Positions 15,259-23,757 of a stretch of 64,000 nt of DNA are shown here, piece by piece. This DNA comes from Stenotrophomonas rhizophila (lineage in GTDB: Bacteria; Pseudomonadota; Gammaproteobacteria; Xanthomonadales; Xanthomonadaceae): NCBI RefSeq assembly GCF_003651185.1, contig NZ_RCDC01000004.1, positions 792,659 to 856,658 of the forward strand, read 5' to 3'. How positions within the stretch are numbered: the stretch's first letter is position 1; each line of letters opens with the position of its first letter. Both the position numbers and the translations under genes were made by a program. The notes under the pieces were generated by a model. The model was not told where the DNA came from. It was given only the letters and a program-made list of their open reading frames with translations, and searched no databases.

Positions 15259-17377
15259 GATTGACGGTCGGCATCGACGGCGACGGCGACGCGCTAGGCT
15301 TGCGGGTATCGCCGACAATCCGGCCCTGGTCGATGCGCACGAGGCGATCCGCCAGGCGCATGGTGTCGGGCCGGTGGGTGATCAGGATCCGGGTGATATC
15401 CAGCTGGGCGAGCGCCTGATAGATGTGGCTCTCACGCGCGACGTCTAAGTTCGCTGTTGCCTCGTCCAACACCAAGATGCTGGGTTTGCGGTAGAGGGCG
15501 CGCGCCAGCAGCAACCGCTGCTTTTGGCCACCGGACAAGGTTGAGCCCATATCACCGACCAGTGTTTCCAGCTGCATCGGCATGCGCTGCACATCCTCCT
15601 TCACCGCTGCCATTTCCAGGCACTGCCAAACCAGCGCGATATCTGGGCGTTCGTTGAAGAAAGTTACGTTCTCCACGATCGAGCCGGTCAGGAGCTCATC
15701 GTCCTGCATGACCACGCCCATCCGCTGGCGCACTACCCGCGGCCCCCAGCCGGCGATATTCAGTCCGTCAAAGAGCAGCTCGCCGGCACTCGGGGGGTAA
15801 AGACCAGTGAGCACCTTCACCAAGGTGCTCTTGCCGCAGCCGGACGGCCCGGTGATGGCAATGAACTCGCCGGGTGCGACGGATAGGTTGATGTCCTTCA
15901 AGGTCGGTGCTTCCTGCGCCGAGTACTGGAAATAGACCGAGCGCAGCTGGATGTGCCCTTCGATGCTGTCCGACGCTGATGGATCCTTGCTGAAACCCTC
16001 TTCGCTGGGGCTAAGGGCAATGTCGGCGATGCGATCCGAATGCAGCTCGGTAAGCCGCCAGGAAATACACTGATCCACCAAGGTGGTCAACCGGTTACTG
16101 AGCTGCTGGCGATAGGCCACAAAGGCATACAACGCGCCCACCGTCATGTCCCCTGCCAGCACGGCCTGGGCGCCGATGTAGACGATGGCCACCAGACTGA
16201 CACCGTCCAGAAGGGTGCGGCCTGCGCCGATGCCGACTTGGAGGTTTGCGCTGTTCAACGAAGCGCGGACCAGATCGGCGTACTTGTTGGCCCAGATCGC
16301 CTCTCGCGAGAACTCCCCGCCCATCGTCTTGATCGATTGCATCGCGCGCAGCGTCTCTATGCGCGTTCCGCGTTCTGCGATGTTCGCCTGCAGGCTGGCC
16401 ATGCCCAGCTTCATCGACAGCGGAATGGTTGTCACCCGCATCAGTACGTACAGCGCCAGTGCGGTCAGCGCCACTAGGCTCATCAGCGGCGAGTAGATGA
16501 ACATGAACACGATGATGCCAACGGCCAGCACGCCATCGAGCAGCGCACCGATGAGTCCATTTGCGATCAGCTGTCGTATCGGGTCAATCGACTCCATGCG
16601 CGACAGCGCATCGGCCAAACGGCGCCGATGAAACCAAGTGAGCGGCAGGCTAACTAGATGATGGAACAGGCGGCGGCTCATGTCCCAGCCCATCAACGCG
16701 GATGCACGTTGCAACGTGACCCCACGCAGCGCCTCGGCCACGCTGTTGAATAGGGCCACCGCGCCAAAGCCAAGCGCCAGCGCCAACAGGAAGCCGCGAT
16801 CCCCGCGCAGCACGCCTTCGTCCACCGCCAATTGCATGAAGAACGGTGACAGCAGCACAAAGCCCTGCAGTAGCAGTGTGTAGACCATCGCATGGAACAG
16901 CGCGGTGCCGACGCCGCCCTTGAAGCGGACCATTGACCAGATGTTGAGCGGAGAACGCTGCTTTCGCGGACGGAAGCTGGGCGAGGAATTCACTTCCACC
17001 GCGATGCCGGTGAAAGCTTTGGAGATCTCGGCTTCACTGAAGGACAGCGAGCCATGCGCCGGGTCAATGATGTGGTAGCGACCGCGCGAGACCTTCTCCA
17101 GCACCACGAAGTGATTCAGCTTCCAGTGCAAGATGGCCGGCGTACCCAAGTGCTGCAGGTCGCGAGGTTCACAGCGCACGGGTCGGCACTGCATGTCCAG
17201 GGCGCTAGCCACCGCGATCAGCTGGTTCAGGTCGACGCCGCGCTGCGAGTTGTGATACTTGCGCCGCAGCTCACTCATTTCCAGATCTGCGCCCAGCATG
17301 GATGAGCAGATCGCCAGGCACGCCAGTCCGCACTCACTAACCTCGGACTGCACCCTCCAATAGCGCTTGTTGAACAT
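15173..17377 (-). CDS. Peptidase-containing ABC exporter (C39 + ABC), locus 2
   Basis: 734 residues from the ATG at 17377, whose A is the last base of the fic stop codon. The C39 domain carries Gln10, Cys16 (ECGLAC), His89 (KLNHF) and Asp105 (IIDPAHG), so leader cleavage should be active. Transmembrane segments follow (about 150-430), then an ABC domain with TGPSGCGKST, LSGGQKQRLLL and VLDEATANLD. It resembles the locus 1 exporter in design but is clearly a different lineage. Its likely substrates are the two double-glycine proteins at 11711 and 20657. It is the last gene of the minus-strand run from 21271 and overlaps the HlyD gene by 86 bases. Confidence 0.93.
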   Translation of the reverse strand: MFNKRYWRVQSEVSECGLACLAICSSMLGADLEMSELRRKYHNSQRGVDLNQLIAVASALDMQCRPVRCEPRDLQHLGTPAILHWKLNHFVVLEKVSRGRYHIIDPAHGSLSFSEAEISKAFTGIAVEVNSSPSFRPRKQRSPLNIWSMVRFKGGVGTALFHAMVYTLLLQGFVLLSPFFMQLAVDEGVLRGDRGFLLALALGFGAVALFNSVAEALRGVTLQRASALMGWDMSRRLFHHLVSLPLTWFHRRRLADALSRMESIDPIRQLIANGLIGALLDGVLAVGIIVFMFIYSPLMSLVALTALALYVLMRVTTIPLSMKLGMASLQANIAERGTRIETLRAMQSIKTMGGEFSREAIWANKYADLVRASLNSANLQVGIGAGRTLLDGVSLVAIVYIGAQAVLAGDMTVGALYAFVAYRQQLSNRLTTLVDQCISWRLTELHSDRIADIALSPSEEGFSKDPSASDSIEGHIQLRSVYFQYSAQEAPTLKDINLSVAPGEFIAITGPSGCGKSTLVKVLTGLYPPSAGELLFDGLNIAGWGPRVVRQRMGVVMQDDELLTGSIVENVTFFNERPDIALVWQCLEMAAVKEDVQRMPMQLETLVGDMGSTLSGGQKQRLLLARALYRKPSILVLDEATANLDVARESHIYQALAQLDITRILITHRPDTMRLADRLVRIDQGRIVGDTRKPSASPSPSMPTVNLIPAVVSPLATVPVANPAVSASLEPDRL

Positions 17378-18207
17378 CAGACATCCTCGTTCTGGTCGGG
17401 CGTGGCCGGCTGCTTTCCAAGCCACGCATACAACTCCATCGCCGTGCAGTGATAGGCATAAAGACCATCCCAGCGACCGCACAGTTCTGCCTCGCGCAGG
17501 CGAATTTCGTACCCTCCTCGAGAGAGAACCGTCAGCGTCTTCAATGGTAGGAAGCACTGGTCAGGCAGGCCGGCCCGGTGAAGGCAGAAGTTGAAGAGCG
17601 CGCGCCCCAACCGCCCATTGCCATCGCAAAAGGCATGGGCATTATTGACCAGCGCCAACACCAGCACCGCGGCAGTTATGCCAACACCCACCGCGCCGTC
17701 GGCGAGCAGTCGCAGCAGTTGGGCCAACCGCTTGGCGCTGTGGTCGGCCGGCACCATCGGAAGCTGCGAATGCCCGTCGTGCGAGCATATCCACACCGGC
17801 GTCGTGCGCAGCGCGCCATCTCCTCCGGTGCAAAGCGCAATGAACCGCTGCACGTCTGCCATAGACAACGGCCAGCATACGGTGCGGCGCCAGTCTTGGT
17901 AGATGCGCGCCTCCTTGGCTTCAATCTCTGCCAGTCTCGGCAGGTCCAGCGCCGGCATCCGCATGCACGGCGAAAGTCGATGGCGAAGCTGCCGCGCCGC
18001 CGCGTGCATTTGCGGCTTCCCGCGATGCGCCCACAGCTGCTGGCAGGGTAGTCTGCAAGGTTGCAGCGTCGGTAGAGCGGCGTCGCAGGCCTGCAGGCGG
18101 AGCGCCACCGCCGCAGACGGGGCCGGCGGCGGCACTGGCATTAGCACCCTCGCGCCGGGTGCAGCCGCCTGAACAGGCGAGGTAGGGGTATGCGCGATCA
18201 TCGCCAT
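17377..18207 (-). CDS. Fic-domain protein (AMPylator-like)
   Basis: 276 residues from the ATG at 18207, two bases after the previous stop. The N-terminal 80 residues are Pro/Ala-rich. The Fic domain has the complete motif HAFCDGNGRLGR (His191-Arg202), with Ala in place of the usual Pro. Fic proteins usually transfer AMP (sometimes other phosphate moieties) to Ser/Thr/Tyr of a target. I see no S/T-xxx-E-G/N autoinhibitory motif, so control by a separate protein is possible. Its position between a nucleotidyltransferase-like gene and the exporter, both tightly coupled, points to a role in this export system rather than a stray toxin; inference. Confidence 0.87.
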   Translation of the reverse strand: MAMIAHTPTSPVQAAAPGARVLMPVPPPAPSAAVALRLQACDAALPTLQPCRLPCQQLWAHRGKPQMHAAARQLRHRLSPCMRMPALDLPRLAEIEAKEARIYQDWRRTVCWPLSMADVQRFIALCTGGDGALRTTPVWICSHDGHSQLPMVPADHSAKRLAQLLRLLADGAVGVGITAAVLVLALVNNAHAFCDGNGRLGRALFNFCLHRAGLPDQCFLPLKTLTVLSRGGYEIRLREAELCGRWDGLYAYHCTAMELYAWLGKQPATPDQNEDV

Positions 18208-18209
18208 GC

Positions 18210-19259
18210 TTAGCTTCGCCCGGGACCCGCGACCAACAACACCAGGCCATGGTTGCGGTCCTCGGTGCCTGGCCTGCGCGACTGATACAGCATGGTGAAG
18301 TAAGAGGTTAGCTTGACCAGCAACCAGGGCTCGGCGTCGCACGGCACGAATCGCATGTCGATGTGCTCTAGCAAGAACTTGCGGGTCAGCCGCTGCAACG
18401 CCCTGCCAGGCTCAAAGCGCACCTCAGACCGGGCTCGGTAAAACACCACAATGTCCAAATCATTCGGTGCGGCATTTGCCACGTCCACGAAGCTTCCGCC
18501 GACCAAGCTGCATTGCACATCCACCACCTGTGCCAGGTCGTCGAAAGCCTGCTGCAATGCTGCCAGCCGCTCCTTTCGCAGAGCATTGCCACCGAAAGCA
18601 CGCTGGAAGGCCGCGTTGTCGACCATCCAGGGCGAGGCATTGCCCGGCGAGCTCTCCGCAATCGGAAGGCTGTATCGCGGCAGCCCAGCGTCCACGATGC
18701 GCTGGAAATTGGCATCAAGAGCGCCGATAGGTGCAGCGGAGGTGTGCTGGCTCGCGGCCTCCTGTGCGGTGATGCCCAGATAAGCACGAATACGACCGGC
18801 CTGCGCGCGCACCAGTGAGGCGTGGTCGGGAAAAACTGCTGCCGACACGTAGGCGTAGCAATCTTTCACCGTTCGGGAAATCGCGTCAAACGCCTTTCTG
18901 ACGCTTACCCGTTCCGGAATGGGCAGATCCCGTTCGGGAAATCGCGGCTCACCCAGCGCCGGTTTGGGAGCAGCCTCGCAACGCGCATACAAATCGTTGT
19001 CAACAATGGCGAGATCCAAGTCAGAGTATGCCGGCGAGAATCGAGCCCCGTCTCGGAGACAAAAGCCAAACCGCGCAGACCCCACCACGTGGATGGCCCC
19101 AGGCGGAACGCGCAGCACTGCCGCGACGTCTTCCAGTAGCGCTGCGGTCCTGTTGCTACCTTCGAAGGAAAGGATGGGCCCACGCAGTGCCGCTTGCGCT
19201 ATGCCCTCCGCATTGCCCCCCCGATCGTGTTCCTTCCGAATCCATTCCCCATACTCCAT
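18210..19259 (-). CDS. Tandem nucleotidyltransferase-fold protein
   Basis: 349 residues with two polymerase-beta-like signatures. The first is VVGSARFGFCL with YSDLDLAIV (Gly60-Ser61, Asp80, Asp82). The second is LVGGSFVDVA with NDLDIVVFY (Gly255-Ser256, Asp267, Asp269). The second half resembles small DUF6932-type proteins. Such domains transfer nucleotides to proteins, RNA or small molecules. It is spaced two bases from fic and 26 bases from the protease upstream. The pairing of a Fic domain with a nucleotidyltransferase suggests opposing or sequential modification of one target; inference. Confidence 0.75.
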   Translation of the reverse strand: MEYGEWIRKEHDRGGNAEGIAQAALRGPILSFEGSNRTAALLEDVAAVLRVPPGAIHVVGSARFGFCLRDGARFSPAYSDLDLAIVDNDLYARCEAAPKPALGEPRFPERDLPIPERVSVRKAFDAISRTVKDCYAYVSAAVFPDHASLVRAQAGRIRAYLGITAQEAASQHTSAAPIGALDANFQRIVDAGLPRYSLPIAESSPGNASPWMVDNAAFQRAFGGNALRKERLAALQQAFDDLAQVVDVQCSLVGGSFVDVANAAPNDLDIVVFYRARSEVRFEPGRALQRLTRKFLLEHIDMRFVPCDAEPWLLVKLTSYFTMLYQSRRPGTEDRNHGLVLLVAGPGRS

Positions 19260-19285
19260 GAAATACTCTCTAATCCGGCGGGTTC

Positions 19286-20608
19286 TCAGCCCGCCGGAGG
19301 CGGCACCGATCCGAGCGGCATCAAGCAGGCTTTATTGTCAATGAAGTCCAAGTAGATAGCGATGCTCCGCAGACTGCCGCCTCCGAGTACGTAACGTGTC
19401 CTAGAGGGATGGGTTCCGACGGAGGTACTCATTAGTAGCCTTGCAGAACCTCCCAATGTCTGAACGGTCACGTCTCTTGAAACCGACGTCTTGCGCTGTT
19501 GCCCTTGAACACCCTGAACGACGCTGTGCTGCGCTGGACCCGCCGGAAGCGCAGCGCCTACTGGCAATGCCTCCATCAGCTCGCCGCTGTTGCCGGTGTC
19601 GAGCATGGCCTCTTGGCGCTCACCATCGACGGTGATGAACAGTCTTGGCACGGTCTGCGCACCGCTTAGGTCCGCAGCCGAGAACAACGGAGCCTGGCAG
19701 GCAGGCGCAGCTGCCCCCGGCGCAAGTACCTGTATCCCGTCCTTGCCAATGATCAGCCGTCCTAGTTTGGACAGCACATCCAGACCAAGAAGGTTCACCG
19801 GAATCTGATCGCTGGCAGCCAGCAGCGGCTGGGCGATGACAAGCGAGCCCAATTGCAGCGTCTGCGGCTGGGCTATCGTGCTGCGGGCAGATGACACACC
19901 AAGGATGCCGGAAAGTGCGAACCCCTCCATGAGAGCAGGCTCTGTCAGCGCCGAGGGGTGCACAACGGTCAGCGCCGAGCCAGTATCCACCAGAGCCTGC
20001 GTGGACCTCCCGTCAATCTGAATCTGCGCCATGTTGAGGTAGCTGACCTCTCCCCCACCATGTCCTTCGCCGGATGCTACCGTCACCGTGCCGACATGTA
20101 GTGGGATGACTCCTTGAGCCTGTGCCAGAACATTGGGGGCCGGCCGGGCGGCTAGTGCCGCGTAATCGGGGATTCGCGTGAAGACATCAATGTTGCGCAG
20201 GGTCTTTCCGCGATCAGCAGCGGTGGTGCGTAGGCGCTCCTGCGCTTGCACTGTCAGGCGTGCCCAAGCTGGCAGGTCACCAGCGACCGCCTCCACGCCA
20301 GCACGCAGTCCCCCGCAGACAGTCAGACCGGCTAAGTGCTTGGCTTGCTGGGCGGCCTTGATGCAATCATCTGAGGCCTTGCGCGCACCGGGGAGATCAA
20401 GCAGAACCCGCCGCTCAGCAGCCTTGGCCATCTTTTCTACGACGGGGTTGGGCTTGTTCAATTGCAGCCGCCGCAAGGCGGCGACATCTCCCTGTGCCAG
20501 CGCTTGGCTAACCGGCGTCGGGTCGTTGAAAATTTGGGTAACGCCTTCGGCTTGGCCGACGCCAGCTGAGGATGAAGCAAGAAGGAGCGCAAGTGATAAC
20601 GAGAGCAT
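19286..20608 (-). CDS. Exported two-domain retropepsin-like aspartyl protease (2)
   Basis: 440 residues. A signal peptide (about 1-20) is followed by a helical region, then ALVDTGSALTVV (Asp208) with partner VNLLGLDVL, then AMLDTGNSGELM (Asp337). The design is that of the protein at 12643, but the sequences have diverged strongly, so the duplication is old. It lies 48 bases after effector 2, separated by a strong stem-loop, and leads into the nucleotidyltransferase, fic and exporter genes. Possible roles are trimming effector 2 after export, or protecting the producer; neither is shown. Confidence 0.85.
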   Translation of the reverse strand: MLSLSLALLLASSSAGVGQAEGVTQIFNDPTPVSQALAQGDVAALRRLQLNKPNPVVEKMAKAAERRVLLDLPGARKASDDCIKAAQQAKHLAGLTVCGGLRAGVEAVAGDLPAWARLTVQAQERLRTTAADRGKTLRNIDVFTRIPDYAALAARPAPNVLAQAQGVIPLHVGTVTVASGEGHGGGEVSYLNMAQIQIDGRSTQALVDTGSALTVVHPSALTEPALMEGFALSGILGVSSARSTIAQPQTLQLGSLVIAQPLLAASDQIPVNLLGLDVLSKLGRLIIGKDGIQVLAPGAAAPACQAPLFSAADLSGAQTVPRLFITVDGERQEAMLDTGNSGELMEALPVGAALPAGPAQHSVVQGVQGQQRKTSVSRDVTVQTLGGSARLLMSTSVGTHPSRTRYVLGGGSLRSIAIYLDFIDNKACLMPLGSVPPPAG

Positions 20609-20620
20609 AGGACTCCGGGG

Positions 20621-20648
20621 AGATGCCGCATCCGAAGATGCGGCATCT
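20621..20648 (-). promoter_or_regulatory. Intercistronic stem-loop with TTCG tetraloop
   Basis: On the minus strand AGATGCCGCATC-TTCG-GATGCGGCATCT forms a perfect 12-bp stem closed by a C(UUCG)G tetraloop. It falls between effector 2 and the downstream protease gene, with no T-run after it. This is typical of a processing or 3'-stabilising element that lets the first gene be expressed more than the rest, or of an attenuator. Confidence 0.7.
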
Positions 20649-20656
20649 AAGGTAAA

Positions 20657-21271
20657 TCAGGGACTCTTGTTGTGGAGGAATTGTGCCTCGCCCTTGACGT
20701 CGTTGTCTGCCGAGTTGTAGCTCACATTTATCTGGAAACCGAAACCGCCGCCGATATCCCAGTAGTAGCCACCATTGATGGTGGATGACCAACTACCTTC
20801 CTGTAGTTCCCACTTCAACAGGCTTCCATCGGTACCCACGAAGTCTAACGTGCCCTTGCCATCCTTGAAGGTACCGTCGGTATTGAACTTGAGCTCGGTG
20901 CTGACCGTCCACAGACCGAACTCATTCGGAATTGGGTAGCTCAGCACTGCCTTGTTGTAGCCCTGCTCGCCATTCTCGCCTGGTGTGTAGGTCAGCTTGC
21001 TTTCAAAAGGCTTGACGTCAATGAAAGTGATGTCCGGCTCGCCATCGCTTCCGTCGCCTCCGTCGCCTCCGCCATTGTCGCCGCCCCCACCACCGCCACC
21101 GCCATCGCCGGGATCCCAGGGATCAGGCCAAGTGGGCGGGTCAGGAAACCAGTTGTCATCCGGAGGGGGGGTCACGTCGATCGGGGGCAGGTCAGTGGTG
21201 TCCACCTGTGCGCCACCTGACACGAGTGCGCGTTCTTCAGCTGAAAGATCGCGAATTCCAGAGTGAGACAT
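20657..21271 (-). CDS. Double-glycine secreted protein, novel C-terminus (effector 2)
   Basis: 204 residues. Leader 1-20 ends AEERALVSGG and is followed by AQVDTTDLPPID, a near copy of effector 1. A Pro/Asp/Trp linker and a Gly/Asp-rich run (about 55-80) follow. The C-terminal 125 residues are beta-rich and Gly/Trp/Tyr-rich (for example WSSTINGGYYWDIGGGFGFQ) and match nothing I recognise. An AAGGAG site lies seven bases before the ATG. It heads the minus-strand operon that ends with the exporter gene, so export through that machine is likely. No obvious immunity gene follows it. Confidence 0.8.
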   Translation of the reverse strand: MSHSGIRDLSAEERALVSGGAQVDTTDLPPIDVTPPPDDNWFPDPPTWPDPWDPGDGGGGGGGGDNGGGDGGDGSDGEPDITFIDVKPFESKLTYTPGENGEQGYNKAVLSYPIPNEFGLWTVSTELKFNTDGTFKDGKGTLDFVGTDGSLLKWELQEGSWSSTINGGYYWDIGGGFGFQINVSYNSADNDVKGEAQFLHNKSP

Positions 21272-21375
21272 TCAACAACTCCTTTGTTGGTTCACTTCAT
21301 TGACGACCGTGGGCATGGGTATGCAGCTCTGTTACCCCGGCCCAGATTTGTACCAAGGGTTGGTCCAAATCTCTA

Positions 21376-21389
21376 TCAGAGAATTCTGA
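21376..21389. promoter_or_regulatory. Shared palindrome TCAGA-N4-TCTGA (effector 2 side)
   Basis: TCAGAGAATTCTGA, 105 bases upstream of effector 2, matches the site at 12545-12558. A second inverted repeat, GTGAGG-N4-CCTCAC, lies 14 bases further upstream (21403-21418). Confidence 0.55.
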
Positions 21390-21587
21390 CAAGCATGAAA
21401 ATGTGAGGCCGCCCTCACCTAACGATGCGGGGGTGTGACGAGGTGACATCTGCCCCCCCTTCAACGAGATCGCGGTTGCCCCCAAGAGAACTGCCCGAGA
21501 GCTACCAGGCCACCACTGCGATCAATCTCATCCCTGTGGCGCCTGCTTGTCTCATCCAACACCTTCGATTGGTGCCGCTGAGAACGA

Positions 21588-22490
21588 TCAACGATCTCGA
21601 TGTGAGTCCTGACGGCGCGGCAGCTCGGCCAGAGCCATTTTCGCAGCTTCGGTACACATGCCTGCATTGAGTTGCAAAGCACTCGGAGACCTAACAGCGC
21701 TGTTCCGAGGCAGGTCCGTTGCGTTGGCCGCAACCATGGGGAGCGCGCTGGCCTGTTCCCGCCGCGCTCGCTCAGCCGTGTGGCCCACCGGGACGGGCAG
21801 AAGCTTGCCCTCCTTGCGGTAGCGCCCCAAGAGTTGCTCAAAGCTCGCTTGCTCGTCGCGAACGCTTCCCTCGCCCCGACGCATGGCAAGGCGCTCCGCT
21901 AGATCCTGGGGCTCGTGCTCAACCTGGATCTTGCTTTGACCTCGATGCGCATTGATGCGTCCAGAGATCATCGCTCGAATCCAGAGCACCTCACCGTACC
22001 CATTGATTCTTCCATCCAGGACACGCGTCTTGGCCGCCAGCCCAGAGGCTTCCATGCGCCTGGTCGTGACAAGAAGATGGGCGTAGAAGTAGCGAGGGTC
22101 ATCCTTGGTTGGCCGGTGATGGCTCGCTTGTAGCGCAAAGCCGTACCGCTCGATCAGCGCATGTGAGATGTCGAGAACCAGGTCCCAACGCTCGCGGTCA
22201 TCGAGCTCGTGCGGCAAGGCAATGGTGAAATCACGGCAAACGGTGCTGTTCCGGCGGCGCTCTGCTGCCTCTACTGCGGCCCAGAGGCGTTGCGGGTCAT
22301 TGACCCAAGCAGGCGAACCTGGCGGTGCCAAGAAGCACGCCTGAATGATGCCAGCCCTGCCTCGATAGTCATGCTTGGCGCCGGATTTGGGGTCAATGAG
22401 CAAAAATCCCCCTCGATAGGCAGCGGCTGCGAGGGCGGAATGACCCTTAGCTCGACTGTAGGTTTTGATGCGCGTGTGTTCGATGGTCAT
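21588..22490 (-). CDS. MobA/MobL-like relaxase lacking metal histidines
   Basis: 300 residues, related to the N-terminal domain of the relaxase at 7583. Tyr25 in AAAAYRGG is kept, but the HHVH metal motif is replaced by FYAH (135-138), leaving one histidine. Without the metal site nicking should fail, so it is either decayed or has a non-catalytic DNA-binding role. It is also shorter than a full MobA: the C-terminal half is missing. The start has an AGGAAG site. About 115 bases separate it from the left end of locus 2's regulatory region. Confidence 0.8.
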   Translation of the reverse strand: MTIEHTRIKTYSRAKGHSALAAAAYRGGFLLIDPKSGAKHDYRGRAGIIQACFLAPPGSPAWVNDPQRLWAAVEAAERRRNSTVCRDFTIALPHELDDRERWDLVLDISHALIERYGFALQASHHRPTKDDPRYFYAHLLVTTRRMEASGLAAKTRVLDGRINGYGEVLWIRAMISGRINAHRGQSKIQVEHEPQDLAERLAMRRGEGSVRDEQASFEQLLGRYRKEGKLLPVPVGHTAERARREQASALPMVAANATDLPRNSAVRSPSALQLNAGMCTEAAKMALAELPRRQDSHRDR

Positions 22491-22797
22491 GAAGCTTCCT
22501 GTGTCTTAGTCCATTTCTTTATGGCTCAAGATTTTAGAAGCGCAACAGAACAAATAACCTTATTTTCATGCGTTTTCTTTGCCTCAGAGGGATTCACTCA
22601 CGCGGCCGATTCACTTCGAAAACCTCACACAAACGAACGAATCGGCATCACGAGCAACAACGCTCCACAGGCAATTTTTCTCGCATAGCCCTCGCTATTA
22701 AGGTGCGTGCGCTGGCCGCACATATGCAGCTCGCGCCTGCAACGCGACCACGTGCGCCCTAGTCACCCGTGACCACGGTTATGCAATGACAGACCTT
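22491..22797. other. Intergenic region upstream of relaxase-like gene
   Basis: No gene seen. A short hairpin ATAGC-CCTC-GCTAT (22685-22698) is followed by TAAGGTGCG, which faintly recalls a MOBQ nick region, but the match is poor. Confidence 0.3.
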
Positions 22798-23547
22798 TTA
22801 CTGAATTTCTTCAGATTCCTTGGCCGCACTCTTCAAGCGCTTATCGCGGGGCGGGTCACCAGCCGTTATGCCCCGTCCTCCAATGAAGGAAGGATTGCAC
22901 TCACGCAACACAGCGCCAGCCGCTGGGACGAGCTTGACCGTTTCGTCTAGTTCTGAGCTAGGTTTTGGTAGGGTCTTGAGGATCAGGTTGTCGCGATAGG
23001 CTCCGGCAACCAAGGACCCGTCTTGGCACAATCGGCCGCCCCCCATTCGTTCGTTCCAGAACCCAAACCCGCTAATCAGCCACGATGTCAGAAGCACTCC
23101 GAACGCGACGAACAGAGCGTCTGGCAACCAAGGAAGCACCTTACGACCCTCCCCATTCGCGCTGACCTTTTTCTCAGGCTCAGTGATCGCCGATAGCGCA
23201 AAACCGACCGGAACGATCAACGAAGAAAGGGTGCCTTGCACTGTCGTTGAATAAAGAAGGGCCGGGAGACCGAGGAAAATATAAAAGACCACGAACATCG
23301 TCAGGAACCGCGCAAACCAGGAGCGACCAACCATCCATTTAAGCAACACCCCAATGACCATCAGCAAAAGGGTGACGAGCACGGCGATCGCCACGCCACC
23401 CATCAGCAAACGGTTGATCGGCAAATCGATCAGCATCGATGGCACTTTAAGGAAGCGGTAACGGCCTGACTCATACGCATACACACCGAGCATGCCCAAG
23501 GCCGGCGCCAGCGCCAGCAGCACAGCCTCTCTCTTCAGCAACTGCAT
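22798..23547 (-). CDS. Multi-pass membrane protein, unknown
   Basis: 249 residues from the ATG at 23547, which has a GGGGG stretch upstream; a TTG five codons earlier is less likely. About five hydrophobic segments (roughly 10-25, 50-75, 82-105, 108-130, 145-165) are followed by a soluble tail with two cysteines. No family recognised. It is transcribed away from the TrlF-like gene; the two starts are about 210 bases apart. Confidence 0.65.
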   Translation of the reverse strand: MQLLKREAVLLALAPALGMLGVYAYESGRYRFLKVPSMLIDLPINRLLMGGVAIAVLVTLLLMVIGVLLKWMVGRSWFARFLTMFVVFYIFLGLPALLYSTTVQGTLSSLIVPVGFALSAITEPEKKVSANGEGRKVLPWLPDALFVAFGVLLTSWLISGFGFWNERMGGGRLCQDGSLVAGAYRDNLILKTLPKPSSELDETVKLVPAAGAVLRECNPSFIGGRGITAGDPPRDKRLKSAAKESEEIQ

Positions 23548-23757
23548 CCCTGAGTCCCCCAAAGCCCCCGATCTGGGAGCGACGTGGCTAGCTTAGGTTG
23601 CTACGGTCTCAGGTGGCGATACCCCGGATGGGCTTGCCGGTCCTTTACGGCGTATATGGCCAGCGGCTGGATACCCCTAACCAGCTGGGTCCCGTGAGCA
23701 CCGAGCAAGGGATATGATCCCCATAGGGGCCCGGAGTGGCCAAATAGGGGAAGAGGG

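Noticed and set aside
22685..22707. Second possible oriT (hairpin followed by TAAGGTGCG)
   Set aside because: The nick-like sequence has an extra base and the hairpin is only 5 bp; the adjacent relaxase lacks its metal site.
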